From an uncultured SAR86 cluster bacterium (lineage in GTDB: Bacteria > Pseudomonadota > Gammaproteobacteria > Magnimaribacterales > Magnimaribacteraceae), in assembly GCA_902532675.1 (NCBI GenBank), contig CACAIY010000007.1, positions 1-57,393 on the forward strand: 57,393 nucleotides of DNA, written 5' to 3'. A program made the position numbers and the translations under genes. Each line of letters starts with the position of its first letter. Position 1 is the stretch's first letter. The notes beneath the pieces are model-generated. The model had not been told where the DNA came from. It ran no database searches and worked only from the letters and a program-made list of their open reading frames with translations. This document shows positions 44,898-53,803 of this stretch, one piece after another.

Positions 44898-44903
44898 ATT
44901 ATA
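44898..44903 (-). promoter_or_regulatory. -10 element of the metX riboswitch transcript
   Basis: On the minus strand TATAAT ends 4 nt before the aptamer sequence begins, so the transcript should start almost at the aptamer. A partial -35, TTGGCT, lies 17 nt upstream inside the end of the yggT gene. The fit between promoter, riboswitch and terminator supports the whole regulatory unit. Confidence 0.6.
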
Positions 44904-44915
44904 TTCAAAGTTTAA

Positions 44916-45491
44916 TTAGAAGCCAACTGATAACCAGACTGGAAGGCCAGATTCGACGGCAAACTGAATAAATATTGCCTGAAAGAAGTTTAATAAAATA
45001 AAAGCAAAAATTGGCGAGAAGTCTAAACCACCCATCGGAGGAAGGAAAATCCTAAAAGGTTTAAAAAGCTTATCTGACATCTGTCTTATTAAAACAATTG
45101 CTGGATGGAAGTTATCTCCTGCAACCCAGCTTAATATTATGCCACCTAACATTATCCACCAGACCATCTTCAGCATTAATAAAATTACAGAATAAGACGA
45201 CCAAATGAGTATTTTTATCGGTTCGTAATCTACAGACCCTGCCATGACGGCAAGATAAAAGGCTCCTGCTTGAACAAATAGTGCAACTAAGAAACAAGAT
45301 AGGTCTAGGCTATAAATAGGTTTGATTATGGATCTTAATAACTGACTTGGAAAATCAACAGCTTTAATGATTCCCTGAACAAGAGGGTTGTAATAGTCAA
45401 CTTTTAATAATCTAAATAAGAAATTAAACACAACCCCTATGGTAAAAATATCCATTAAAGCCTTAAATAAGAAAAAGGTTGCTTCCGACAT
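44916..45491 (-). CDS. yggT: YggT family integral membrane protein
   Basis: A 191-residue YggT protein with two copies of the YGGT unit: KVDYYNPLVQGIIKAVDFPS and, in the second, GDNFHPAIVLIRQMSDKLFK followed by PFRIFLPPMGGLDFSPIF. Four to six hydrophobic segments surround them. The family has been linked to osmotic stress and cell-division proteins, without a fixed biochemical role. It lies 1 nt after proC, in the common yggS-proC-yggT order. Confidence 0.92.
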   Translation of the reverse strand: MSEATFFLFKALMDIFTIGVVFNFLFRLLKVDYYNPLVQGIIKAVDFPSQLLRSIIKPIYSLDLSCFLVALFVQAGAFYLAVMAGSVDYEPIKILIWSSYSVILLMLKMVWWIMLGGIILSWVAGDNFHPAIVLIRQMSDKLFKPFRIFLPPMGGLDFSPIFAFILLNFFQAIFIQFAVESGLPVWLSVGF

Positions 45492-45492
45492 C

Positions 45493-46308
45493 TTAATTAT
45501 CTCCCAATTCTTTAGATTTATTTTTGGCCGCTTCTATGGCTTTAATTATGGTTTCTTTTACGCCATTTTTTTCTAATTCTTCAATTGCTCTTTGGGTCAC
45601 TCCACCAGGCGAAGTAACATTCTCTCTTAGCTTTTCAGGTGAATTCTCGCTCATTAAGGCAAATTTTGCAGATCCAGCTATCATTGACGAAATCATGTTT
45701 TTCTTTGTTTTTTCATCCATTTCCATTTTACTGGAAGAACCTAATAACGATTCAATTAAGTAGAACACGTAAGCAGGCCCAGAACCTATCAAGGCAGTGT
45801 AAAGGTCCATTTCTCTTTCTTGAATGTGTACAACTTCGCCAACACAACTAAAGAGATCTTCTGCATTTTGCTTGTCATAACTACTAGCATTCTTGTTAAG
45901 ACTGATAGCTGTTACGCCACTTCCTATACTCGCTGGTGTGTTTGGCATAGCCCTTATGATCCTTTGTTCAGAAGCTAAAACTGCTTCAATGTCTAAAATC
46001 TTAAATCCAGCTGCCACGGAAATTAACAACATTTCTTCAGAGGAGAAGTTTTTATATTCTTCCAAAACAGTTTTAAGAATATTAGGTTTGACCGCAAAAA
46101 TTATGACTTCACTTTCTTTAAAGACTAATTCATTGATATTTGAAGTCTGAACACCGAATTTTTTTGATAAAAGATCTAAATGATCTTTTCCGGGAGAGCT
46201 AGCAATGATGTTCTTAGGTTTGAAACCTGCGTTTATCATTCCAGAAATTAAAGCAGAGGCCATATTGCCTGCTCCAATAAATCCCACCTTTTTATCCATA
46301 ACTTTCAT
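45493..46308 (-). CDS. proC: Pyrroline-5-carboxylate reductase
   Basis: A 271-residue enzyme for the last step of proline synthesis, reducing pyrroline-5-carboxylate with NAD(P)H. The dinucleotide site is VGFIGAGNMASALISGMI, followed by VIFAVKPNIL and RAMPNTPASIGSGVTAI. The C-terminal substrate motif is ENVTSPGGVTQRAIEELEK, and GSGPAYVFYLIESL is also conserved. The start overlaps the yggS stop by 4 nt. Confidence 0.95.
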   Translation of the reverse strand: MKVMDKKVGFIGAGNMASALISGMINAGFKPKNIIASSPGKDHLDLLSKKFGVQTSNINELVFKESEVIIFAVKPNILKTVLEEYKNFSSEEMLLISVAAGFKILDIEAVLASEQRIIRAMPNTPASIGSGVTAISLNKNASSYDKQNAEDLFSCVGEVVHIQEREMDLYTALIGSGPAYVFYLIESLLGSSSKMEMDEKTKKNMISSMIAGSAKFALMSENSPEKLRENVTSPGGVTQRAIEELEKNGVKETIIKAIEAAKNKSKELGDN

Positions 46309-46979
46309 TTCCTTGCTCCAAATATGCCTGTTCCTATTCTTAGTATTGTAGCGCCTTCATGAATAGCTACTAAATAATCCGAAGACATACCCATAGAGAG
46401 TGTATCAAGTTCAGGAAACCTAGATTTAAGAGAATCTAATTTAAGCCTTAGATCAGAAAAAATTTCTGACTGCTCTTCAACAGCATCTCTTGGTTTGGGG
46501 ATAATCATTAAACCTCTAGTTTTTATATTTTTTAGAGTAGTTAGGTTTGTTAAAAAGTCGTCTATTTCTTCTTTAAGAATTCCTGATTTAGTTTCTTCAT
46601 TGTCAATATTAACTTGTAAACATATGTTAAGTGGCCCTCTAGAAGAAGGCCTGGCCTCATTAAGCTTTTCTGCAATTTTTAGACTATCAACTGTGTGAAC
46701 CCAATCAAACAGACGGGCTATTTTTTTTGTTTTTCTAGTCTGTATAGATCCGATAAAGTGCCATACAATATTTTTATCTATCTTGCTTATCTTGGTTTCG
46801 GCTTCCTGGAGATAATTCTCACCAAAATGAAATATACCATTGTCATATGCTTGTTCTATTTGCTCAACCGTTTGGGACTTGCTTGCACCCATAAGGATAA
46901 TTTCCTCTGGATTGCGGCAAGCATTTTTACAGGCTTGATTGATATCGTTTTTTATAAGATTAATATTATCACTTAGCAC
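46305..46979 (-). CDS. yggS: YggS family pyridoxal phosphate homeostasis protein
   Basis: A 224-residue PLP-binding protein of the YggS/PROSC family, an alanine-racemase-like TIM barrel that buffers pyridoxal phosphate. The PLP lysine is probably Lys34 in LMGASKSQTVEQI. HFGENYLQEAETKI, WHFIGSIQTRKTK and SMGMSSDYLVAIHEGATILR with RIGTGIFG are diagnostic. It overlaps proC and follows argS by 2 nt. Confidence 0.94.
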   Translation of the reverse strand: MLSDNINLIKNDINQACKNACRNPEEIILMGASKSQTVEQIEQAYDNGIFHFGENYLQEAETKISKIDKNIVWHFIGSIQTRKTKKIARLFDWVHTVDSLKIAEKLNEARPSSRGPLNICLQVNIDNEETKSGILKEEIDDFLTNLTTLKNIKTRGLMIIPKPRDAVEEQSEIFSDLRLKLDSLKSRFPELDTLSMGMSSDYLVAIHEGATILRIGTGIFGARK

Positions 46980-46981
46980 TT

Positions 46982-48733
46982 TTACATTGCTTCTGGTGAG
47001 CTGACTCCTAGAATTTCAAGTCCATTAAATATTACTTGTTTAATACCCTTAAGAAGAAACATCCTTGCGTTCATGAGGTTATCATCCTCAATTATGAACT
47101 TTTCACTGTTGTAATAGCTATGAAATAAGCTTGCTAAGTCCTTAAGGTAATAGCAAATCAAATGTGGATCGTTTGATTTTGCAGCTTTTTCTATAAGGGA
47201 AGGGAAGGACGTTAAGTGTTTTTGAACTTCTATTTCCTTCTCACTAGTTAGCAGCGAAAGATTAACGCTTTTGTGATCTTCTTCAAGGTCATATTTCACT
47301 TTATTAAATACGCTGCATATTCTTGCGTGTGCATATTGAATGTAATAAAGAGGGTTATCTTTAGACTGTTCTCTTGCAAGGCCTAGGTCGAACTCCAAAT
47401 GTTGATCAGCCTTCCTGTTTATATAAAAGAAACGTGCTGCTTCTGGTGTAACTTCATTTATGAGCTCGCTTAGTGTTATGAAATCACCACTTCTTGTAGA
47501 CATAGAAACCTTTTCCCCGTTTCTAACGAGGTTTGCAAACTGTATAAACACAACCTCTAGTTTGTTTAGGTCCTTGCCAGAAGCTTCCATTGCAGCCTTA
47601 ACCCTTGGCAAGTATCCGTGGTGATCAGAACCCCAGATGTTAATTATCCTGTCATAAGATCTATTATATTTATCTAGGTGATAGGCAACATCGGATGAAA
47701 AATAAGTATGATCACCATTGCTTCTTTGCAGAACGCGATCTTTATCATCTCTTAATTCAGATGATTTAAACCAAATTGCTCCATCTTTCTCGTAAACAAA
47801 GTCATTTGAACTTAGGTCAGATATAGCTTTATTAGCTTTACTAGATTCCCCTTTTTCTTCGACGTAGAGGGACGATTCAAAGAACCATAAATTATGCTCA
47901 ACCCCAAAATTGATTAGGTCTGATTTAATAATGTCTAACATGTTATCTAAAGCAAAAGATCTAATTTCAAAAAACCCTTCTCCTAATATTGATTGCATGA
48001 AAGAAATTAAAGTATCGATATCCTTTTCATCTTGCTGTTCTTTAAGTATTGGCAGGATATTATCTTGGTCATTATCTGAAAGCTGATATTTTTCTTTATT
48101 TTTTTTAAAGAGCTCTTCGGCGATTAATTTAATGTAGTCTCCTTGATATCCCAAAGCACTCATGGATATATTTTTATTAGAGGTTTGTAGATATCTTAGC
48201 CAAACACTTACAGTTAGAATATTCATCTGCCTTCCGTAATCATTCACATAGTATTCTTCATCTACTTCATGTCCGGCAGCTGTTAAAAGACTTGCTAAGA
48301 CTGATCCAAATATTGCACCTCTTCCATGACCCACATGCAAAGGGCCTGTCGGATTACTAGAAACATATTCTATTAAAACTTTCCCTGCTTTTTGTTTGCT
48401 ATGACCGTATTTAACTTTTTCAGAATCTATCTTTTTTAGAACTTCAGCATGAGTAGCTTCGGAAACGAAGAAATTTATAAATCCAGGTCCAGCAACCTCT
48501 ACTTTTAAGATGTCATCATCTAATGGAAAGTCTTTAGATATTTGTTCAGCTAAATTCTTTGGGTTTGTAGCTAGATTCTTAGCAAGAATCATGGCTATAT
48601 TGCTTGCATAATCACCATGTTCTTTGTCTTTATTTTCCTGAAGTCTTATTTTGTAGTTTATATCACTAAAGTCAGACTCCTTTATAATCTCGTCAACGAT
48701 TAATTTAAGCTGGTTTATTATGTTTTGTTGCAT
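46982..48733 (-). CDS. argS: Arginyl-tRNA synthetase
   Basis: A 583-residue class I synthetase. The N-terminal Arg-tRNA domain is followed by the HIGH-type motif in SSNPTGPLHVGHGRGAI, and the KMSKS-equivalent is in EKVSMSTRSGDFITL. GSDHHGYLPRVKAAMEA, RRKADQHLEFDLGLA-like (NRKADQHLEFDL) and PLYYIQYAHARICSV are typical ArgS segments. The length fits the family (about 577 in E. coli). It lies between efp and yggS. Confidence 0.96.
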   Translation of the reverse strand: MQQNIINQLKLIVDEIIKESDFSDINYKIRLQENKDKEHGDYASNIAMILAKNLATNPKNLAEQISKDFPLDDDILKVEVAGPGFINFFVSEATHAEVLKKIDSEKVKYGHSKQKAGKVLIEYVSSNPTGPLHVGHGRGAIFGSVLASLLTAAGHEVDEEYYVNDYGRQMNILTVSVWLRYLQTSNKNISMSALGYQGDYIKLIAEELFKKNKEKYQLSDNDQDNILPILKEQQDEKDIDTLISFMQSILGEGFFEIRSFALDNMLDIIKSDLINFGVEHNLWFFESSLYVEEKGESSKANKAISDLSSNDFVYEKDGAIWFKSSELRDDKDRVLQRSNGDHTYFSSDVAYHLDKYNRSYDRIINIWGSDHHGYLPRVKAAMEASGKDLNKLEVVFIQFANLVRNGEKVSMSTRSGDFITLSELINEVTPEAARFFYINRKADQHLEFDLGLAREQSKDNPLYYIQYAHARICSVFNKVKYDLEEDHKSVNLSLLTSEKEIEVQKHLTSFPSLIEKAAKSNDPHLICYYLKDLASLFHSYYNSEKFIIEDDNLMNARMFLLKGIKQVIFNGLEILGVSSPEAM

Positions 48734-48742
48734 CGCCGGTCT

Positions 48743-49306
48743 TTATTTTCTGCCTTGATATTCACCATTTCTAGTGTCTACAGTGATTGTTTCTCCTTCA
48801 GATATAAATAAAGGAACTTTAACTATTGCACCGGTAGATAAGGTCGCAGGCTTGCTTCCGCCTGTTGCTGTATCGCCTTTAACTCCAGGGTCTGTTTCTG
48901 TAACAACTAAATCAACAAAATTCGGAGCAACAACCGATATAGGCTTTTCATCCCAAAGTAAAACCTTACATACATCTTCTTCAGTAATCCATTGATCAAG
49001 TTCCCCTAACACTTCAGAAGAAATGTCTATTTGTTCATAGTTTTCAGGATGCATAAAATACCAAGACTGGCCATCACTATATAAAAACTGCATATCAAGC
49101 TCTTCTACATCGGCAGCTTCAACTGATTCACCGACTTTGCAGGTTTTCTCTCCTACCCTACCTGTTAAATAATTTCTGAATTTAATTTTGCTAAACGCTT
49201 GACCCTTACCAGGCTTATTAAACTCCTCTTCAATAATTACACAAGGATCATTATCAATGAGAATCTTTAGACCTACTCTAAAGTCGCTAGTGGAATAAGA
49301 TACCAA
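48743..49306 (-). CDS. efp: Elongation factor P
   Basis: A 187-residue EF-P, which relieves ribosome stalling at polyproline. The modified loop is EFNKPGKGQAFSKIKFRN with Lys34, the position that EpmA/EpmB beta-lysylate in gammaproteobacteria. The three-domain pattern is complete and ends with the typical VPLFISEGETITVDTRNGEY. The EpmA and EpmB genes are not in this window, so modification here is inferred only from the lysine. Confidence 0.97.
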   Translation of the reverse strand: MVSYSTSDFRVGLKILIDNDPCVIIEEEFNKPGKGQAFSKIKFRNYLTGRVGEKTCKVGESVEAADVEELDMQFLYSDGQSWYFMHPENYEQIDISSEVLGELDQWITEEDVCKVLLWDEKPISVVAPNFVDLVVTETDPGVKGDTATGGSKPATLSTGAIVKVPLFISEGETITVDTRNGEYQGRK

Positions 49307-49314
49307 GTTTTCTC

Positions 49315-50151
49315 CTATAGATTTTTAAGGTTAATTAATTTTGATCCAAATTTTACAGTCTTATTAGTCGTCAAGGAATGTAAATCTAACTGAGCAGAAT
49401 CTTCGATAATTAAAATTACTGTTGAACCCATTTTAAAATAAGCAAGCTCTTGTCCTTTAAGGGCCTGGTTCTTATTTTCTTGCGGACCTTTATTCCATTC
49501 ATTGATGCAGTCTTTTCTTGTTTTAGGACCAGAATCAGACCAAAAAGGAACAATGCTCCCAACAATTGATGCACCTACGGAGACCAAGTAATAAGAAAGT
49601 GAGCTGCTTTCAAACTTCATAACAGACCTTTCATTTTTAATGTAGAGATTTGGAATATTTACTTGGGCTTTTTCATTAACGCTAAATAGAGATTCTCCTA
49701 AATGACAAGTAGATGAGATCAAGCCATCATAAGGGCAATGTATTCGATGATAATCTGTAGGCGCTAAATAAATAGTAATGAAGTATTGCTTAGATTCATT
49801 GTCGTTTTGGTACTTTTCCCCCAATAACTCTTTTATAGGATATTCATGCTTTTTTGCTTGAATTAGCATATTACCTTCCACCATCCCATGATCCATGATG
49901 GTTCCATCCACCGGAGACACAATCGTAAGCTCAGAATCTTCTATTGGTCTAACCTCTTTTTTTAATTTTCTTGTGAAAAATGAATTGTAAGTTGGAAAGT
50001 CACTAATATCAGATATAAGTGATTCTTCTAGATTGGGTTTATAAAGCTTAATAAATAGCTTTATAAGAAGGTTTTTGATGATTTTATTTCTTGAGCTCGC
50101 TAACCAGCTCATTAATCTTGTCAAAATTAGGTTTGGGATAAAAATGTGCAT
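49315..50151 (-). CDS. psd: Phosphatidylserine decarboxylase proenzyme
   Basis: A 278-residue Psd that makes phosphatidylethanolamine at the inner membrane. Features: LTRLMSWLASSRN and the FTRKLKKEVRPI segment, VSPVDGTIMDHG, TIYLAPTDYHRIHCPYDG with the conserved His, and the GST self-cleavage site in YFKMGSTVILIIED, where the serine becomes the pyruvoyl group. The length is typical. It lies 8 nt upstream of efp. Confidence 0.95.
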   Translation of the reverse strand: MHIFIPNLILTRLMSWLASSRNKIIKNLLIKLFIKLYKPNLEESLISDISDFPTYNSFFTRKLKKEVRPIEDSELTIVSPVDGTIMDHGMVEGNMLIQAKKHEYPIKELLGEKYQNDNESKQYFITIYLAPTDYHRIHCPYDGLISSTCHLGESLFSVNEKAQVNIPNLYIKNERSVMKFESSSLSYYLVSVGASIVGSIVPFWSDSGPKTRKDCINEWNKGPQENKNQALKGQELAYFKMGSTVILIIEDSAQLDLHSLTTNKTVKFGSKLINLKNL

Positions 50152-50178
50152 TAAATTTTTTTTGTAAGCTTGCTTCTA

Positions 50179-50898
50179 TTAATTATGAGTGCCTGATTTG
50201 CTTATGGCCCTTCTTTCGTTTTCAGGCATGATAACTCTATACATTAGCAATAATATAGTTAATGGTCCTATAAGACTCCAAGCGCCACCCGTAGCACCAG
50301 TGCTTAATAAATATAATCCCAATATAAATATAAGGTTTCCAAGGTATTCCGGATGCATAGCCTGACCCAGAAACCCTTTTTCGATAGGCGCTTGGCCAAC
50401 TTCTTTTTGAAGGAAAACTTTAAGATAACTGGCTATACCAAATACACATATAGTTAAGGAAATAAAGTCTATCCAATAAAAAGATGAAGGTCCTGATAGG
50501 AAGTTAAGAGAAACTACTGGGCTAAAACAAATTATTTGGAGTAAGGAGATATAGAAAACCATTAATATAATACTCTTAGGCTCCTTGTTTAGTATGGCAT
50601 TTTTAATTTTGTTTAAAAAATTAGTAAGTAAAGCAAGTTTTAAATTTTTATTAAGATAAAAACTTATGCAAACCCAAATGCTCAAGACTAAATTCCCAAG
50701 GATTTGTCGTGTAGAAATATACGCTATTTCATTAATCTGCTGAACCATTAGAGCCAACCAGGCTACAAGTAATATTGAAAGAAAAAAGTATCTTATAAAA
50801 AACCTTGGACTTTTCTTATTCACACTCAAGAAAAGTAAAAGAAAATTAAACAAAAAATTAAAAAAAAGTAAGATCAAAAAAAAATAAAAAAGTGTCAT
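50179..50898 (-). CDS. DUF1295/ICMT-like polytopic membrane protein
   Basis: A 239-residue protein with about six or seven membrane segments. The C-terminal GFLGQAMHPEYLGNLIFILG resembles the R-x-H-P-x-Y motif of the isoprenylcysteine methyltransferase/steroid-reductase-like DUF1295 family, which binds SAM or NADPH, and the following VIMPENERRAISKSG fits the family tail. Here the first Arg is replaced (QAMHPEY). The function cannot be assigned. It lies 27 nt upstream of psd and is the first gene of the minus-strand series. Confidence 0.7.
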   Translation of the reverse strand: MTLFYFFLILLFFNFLFNFLLLFLSVNKKSPRFFIRYFFLSILLVAWLALMVQQINEIAYISTRQILGNLVLSIWVCISFYLNKNLKLALLTNFLNKIKNAILNKEPKSIILMVFYISLLQIICFSPVVSLNFLSGPSSFYWIDFISLTICVFGIASYLKVFLQKEVGQAPIEKGFLGQAMHPEYLGNLIFILGLYLLSTGATGGAWSLIGPLTILLLMYRVIMPENERRAISKSGTHN

Positions 50899-50959
50899 TT
50901 CTTTTTTAAATACTTATTGGGCTGAATTGGCGTTGCATTGGTCCATAATTGTCTCTATA

Positions 50960-50977
50960 GTTTACTATTTCGTAAAC
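50960..50977. promoter_or_regulatory. Dyad GTTTAC-N6-GTAAAC in the divergent gap
   Basis: A perfect 6-bp inverted repeat with a 6-nt spacer lies in the 173-nt gap between the DUF1295-like gene and the TonB operon. A further GTAAAC half-site occurs at 51053-51058, next to the ribosome site of the DUF3450 gene. Together they could be an operator for the TonB operon, for example by an iron or nutrient regulator, but no regulator family is recognised. Confidence 0.35.
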
Positions 50978-51071
50978 GGGGAGAGTAAAAAAGAGTTGAA
51001 ATTTATTACTTTTTTGCTAGTTTGCGTTGAGTAATTAAAAGAATTTTTTTAAGTAAACTAGGAGATACGCG

Positions 51072-51836
51072 ATGAAGCGTCTTATTAAAATTGTTTTCCT
51101 AACAGCAGCATTAATCAATCCTGCTTATATGTACACCGATCAAATCAAGCCACTGTTAGATGTGGCAGGCGATAGACAGAAAGCTGAAAAGGCTTCACAA
51201 GCTAAAATTGATCAAATGGATGAGCAAACTTCGGTAATTATTAGTGAATACAAGACTGTAAGTAAGCAAATCGAAGGCCTAAGGGTTTATAACGCTCAAA
51301 TGAGATTTCAAATCCAGCGTCAAGAAGATCGCCTTAAAGAAATAGATAGAACCCTGAAAGAAGCTCAGATTATGCAAAGGCAAATACCGCCTTTCACGAG
51401 AAGAATGCTTGCTGGTGTAGAGACGTCTATTGAATTAGATATGCCTTTTCATTTAGCAGAAAGGAAAGAAAGAATAGCGTTTGCGAAAGCTGCCCTAGAT
51501 AATCCTACAGTGTCACCTGCTGAAGGTTTAAGACAAGTCTTAGAGGCTTTTAATGTGGAGGCAGAATACGGAAGGAAAATAGATGCTTATAAAGACAGTA
51601 TCGTTATAGATGGTGAACTAAGAGAAGGAAATATATTAAGAGTTGGAAGGCTGGCAATGATTTTCCAGACTGCCGATGAAGATGAAACGCACGCTTGGAA
51701 TAATTCTTCAAGATCATGGGAAGAGCTCAGTAACAGTTATAGAAATCCAACCAGAAAAGGTTTAAGGATAGCAAATAAGTTGGCCACAGTTGATTTAATG
51801 GAATTACCGCTACAACCTGCCACGGAGGTTAACTAA
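51072..51836 (+). CDS. DUF3450 family periplasmic protein of the TonB operon
   Basis: A 254-residue protein with a signal peptide (MKRLIKIVFLTAALINPAYM), a coiled-coil region (residues about 30-105, with SQAKIDQMDEQTSVIISEYK and QIQRQEDRLKEIDRTLKEAQ) and a DUF3450 C-terminal half (FHLAERKERIAFAKAALDNP, GRLAMIFQTADEDETHAWNN). DUF3450 is regularly encoded first in TonB-ExbB-ExbD operons of marine gammaproteobacteria. Its role there is unknown. GGAGAT precedes the ATG, and the next gene follows by 1 nt. Confidence 0.88.
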   Translation: MKRLIKIVFLTAALINPAYMYTDQIKPLLDVAGDRQKAEKASQAKIDQMDEQTSVIISEYKTVSKQIEGLRVYNAQMRFQIQRQEDRLKEIDRTLKEAQIMQRQIPPFTRRMLAGVETSIELDMPFHLAERKERIAFAKAALDNPTVSPAEGLRQVLEAFNVEAEYGRKIDAYKDSIVIDGELREGNILRVGRLAMIFQTADEDETHAWNNSSRSWEELSNSYRNPTRKGLRIANKLATVDLMELPLQPATEVN

Positions 51837-51837
51837 A

Positions 51838-53244
51838 ATGAAAAATATCAAATTATTTATACTTTTATTAGCTTTGGGTTCTGTACCGGCTTATTTAACT
51901 GCAGAAGACGAAGCTCCTGCTGAAGAAGAATCAAAAGCTGCTGTTCCTTCAAACCCTCAAGAATTACTTGAAGTAGTTAAAAGAGGTCAATTTGCAGATA
52001 CTCAAGAACAAAGAGACAGGGAAGCTCGTTTCAGGAACGAAAAAAACAAGCAAGCTAAATTACTTTCTGACGCGAAAGCTGAAAGAGCAAGATTAGAGAA
52101 AGAAGCTGCTCGATTAGAGCAAAAATTTGAGGCAAATGAAGCTCTATTAGTTGTTGCTGAAGAACAATTGAGGGAAAGACTAGGTTCTCTAAACGAAATC
52201 TTTGGTCACTTAGCTGGTAATACTACTGAAGCAAGAAACATAATGGAGCAATCCTTAACGGCTGCACAATTCGGCAAGGACAGAGAAGACTTTATGACCA
52301 AGCTCGGTTCAAAGATGAACGAAGGCATAAAACTAGCTTCTATAGAAGAACTTGAAACTCTTTGGTATGAATTGCAAAGAGAGATCAACGCCTCTGGAGA
52401 AGTGGTTAAGTTCACTGCTGATGTTATAAGCACTGATGGAAATGTTGAAAGTAGAGAAGTTGTTAGAGTTGGTAACTTTAATGTGGTTTCTGATGGGCAA
52501 TACCTGAGTTATTCTCCTTCCAGAGGAATGTACTCTGAATTACCTTCACAACCAGCTGGAAGATATACATCTACTACCTCAGATATTTTGTCTGAAGATT
52601 CTTTCCCAGTTCAATTCGCTGTTGATCCTACGGGACCTCAAGGCGGATCGTTGTTGCAAAGTTTAATTTCTATGCCAAGCACTGCTGAAAGAATGACTTT
52701 AGGTGGTCCTGTTGGCTTTATCATTATGACCATAGGTCTTCTTGCTACAGCATTATTCGTTTGGAGATTTAGAGAACTATGGGGTATTAGGACAGCGGTT
52801 CAAGCCCAAGCAGCATCAGAGACCTTATCTGATGATAACGCTTTAGGAAGAATCTTGAAAATAGCTGAAGAAGATAAAAAAGCTGATACTGAGACTTTAG
52901 AGCTTAAAATGGCAGAACAAATTCTAAAAGAGAGACCAACGATTGAAGGTCTTAATTGGGTTCTTAAGATAGTTTCAGTTGTTGCTCCTTTAATGGGTCT
53001 GTTTGGAACTATTATTGGAATGATTGAGACCTTTACTATGATTACTTTATTTGGAACAGGAGATCCTAAAACAATGGCTAGTGGTATTTCAGTTGCCCTT
53101 GTAACGACATGGTTAGGCTTAATGGTAGCCATACCAACGACGTTTATGTATGCAACAGTAAATAATTTTGCTAAGGGTATTTTAGGAACAATAGAAGAGT
53201 CTAGCACTGGAATGGCTGCTAAACGTTCTGAAGGTAAGGCTTAA
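51838..53244 (+). CDS. TtpC/ExbB-like MotA/TolQ/ExbB proton channel protein with periplasmic extension
   Basis: A 468-residue protein. Residues 1-21 are a signal peptide, followed by an acidic stretch and a coiled coil (about 60-110, with EARFRNEKNKQAKLLSDAKA). The C-terminal part (about 285-460) is the MotA/TolQ/ExbB channel: GPVGFIIMTIGLLATALFVW, VVAPLMGLFGTIIGMIETFT and GISVALVTTWLGLMVAIPTT. This architecture matches TtpC of the Vibrio TonB2 system. It probably works with the ExbB, ExbD and TonB proteins encoded next. Confidence 0.9.
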   Translation: MKNIKLFILLLALGSVPAYLTAEDEAPAEEESKAAVPSNPQELLEVVKRGQFADTQEQRDREARFRNEKNKQAKLLSDAKAERARLEKEAARLEQKFEANEALLVVAEEQLRERLGSLNEIFGHLAGNTTEARNIMEQSLTAAQFGKDREDFMTKLGSKMNEGIKLASIEELETLWYELQREINASGEVVKFTADVISTDGNVESREVVRVGNFNVVSDGQYLSYSPSRGMYSELPSQPAGRYTSTTSDILSEDSFPVQFAVDPTGPQGGSLLQSLISMPSTAERMTLGGPVGFIIMTIGLLATALFVWRFRELWGIRTAVQAQAASETLSDDNALGRILKIAEEDKKADTETLELKMAEQILKERPTIEGLNWVLKIVSVVAPLMGLFGTIIGMIETFTMITLFGTGDPKTMASGISVALVTTWLGLMVAIPTTFMYATVNNFAKGILGTIEESSTGMAAKRSEGKA

Positions 53245-53265
53245 TAAGAAAAAGATATTTAAATT

Positions 53266-53790
53266 ATGTTTTTTTTCTATGATGCTTCAGATGCTTTATT
53301 TGCATTCATGCAAAGAGGTGGAGACACGCTATATTTAATAGGTTTGTTAGCATTTGTAATGTGGTTCCTTATTTTTGAAAGGATTTGGTATTACTTTTTT
53401 ACTCATGGCAGCCATATAAATGAAGCAGTTTCTCAGTGGGAAGGAAGGTCAGATAAACTTTCTTGGAATTCTGTAGCGATAAGAGACATGTTAATTTCCG
53501 AGAACACAAATCGTATAGATCGAAACCTTGATTTAATTAAGATGTGTGTAGGTATAGCTCCACTATTTGGTTTATTTGGAACAATCACAGGGATGATAGA
53601 AGTTTTTCACCTACTTGCTGTTACTGGTGGAGGGGATGCTAAAGCTATGGCTGGAGGTGTTTCAAGGTCTACTATTCCTGCGATGGCAGGGTTAGCAGTT
53701 GCTTTGACAGGAACCTTTGCCAATCAATACCTAGTTAATAGAGCTCAAAAGGAAAAAGATTTATTAGTGGACTACTTAGTAGCAGAATAA
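53266..53790 (+). CDS. exbB: ExbB-type proton channel protein
   Basis: A 174-residue MotA/TolQ/ExbB protein, short like the ExbB2 proteins of TtpC-type systems. Helix one includes YLIGLLAFVMWFLIFERIWY. The second and third helices are GIAPLFGLFGTITGMIEVFH and a long AGLAVALTGTFANQYL stretch containing the proton-path threonine and glutamate (MIEVF). It forms the motor with ExbD. A 21-nt gap separates it from the TtpC-like gene. Confidence 0.92.
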   Translation: MFFFYDASDALFAFMQRGGDTLYLIGLLAFVMWFLIFERIWYYFFTHGSHINEAVSQWEGRSDKLSWNSVAIRDMLISENTNRIDRNLDLIKMCVGIAPLFGLFGTITGMIEVFHLLAVTGGGDAKAMAGGVSRSTIPAMAGLAVALTGTFANQYLVNRAQKEKDLLVDYLVAE

Positions 53791-53803
53791 AAGAGGATAA
53801 ATT

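Noticed and set aside
45524-46150. Several plus-strand ORFs inside proC
   Set aside because: They mirror the well-conserved ProC coding sequence and carry no independent start signal or domain.
52800-53207. 135-codon minus-strand ORF inside the TtpC-like gene
   Set aside because: It is opposite the conserved ExbB domain and has no recognisable features, so it is treated as a shadow ORF.
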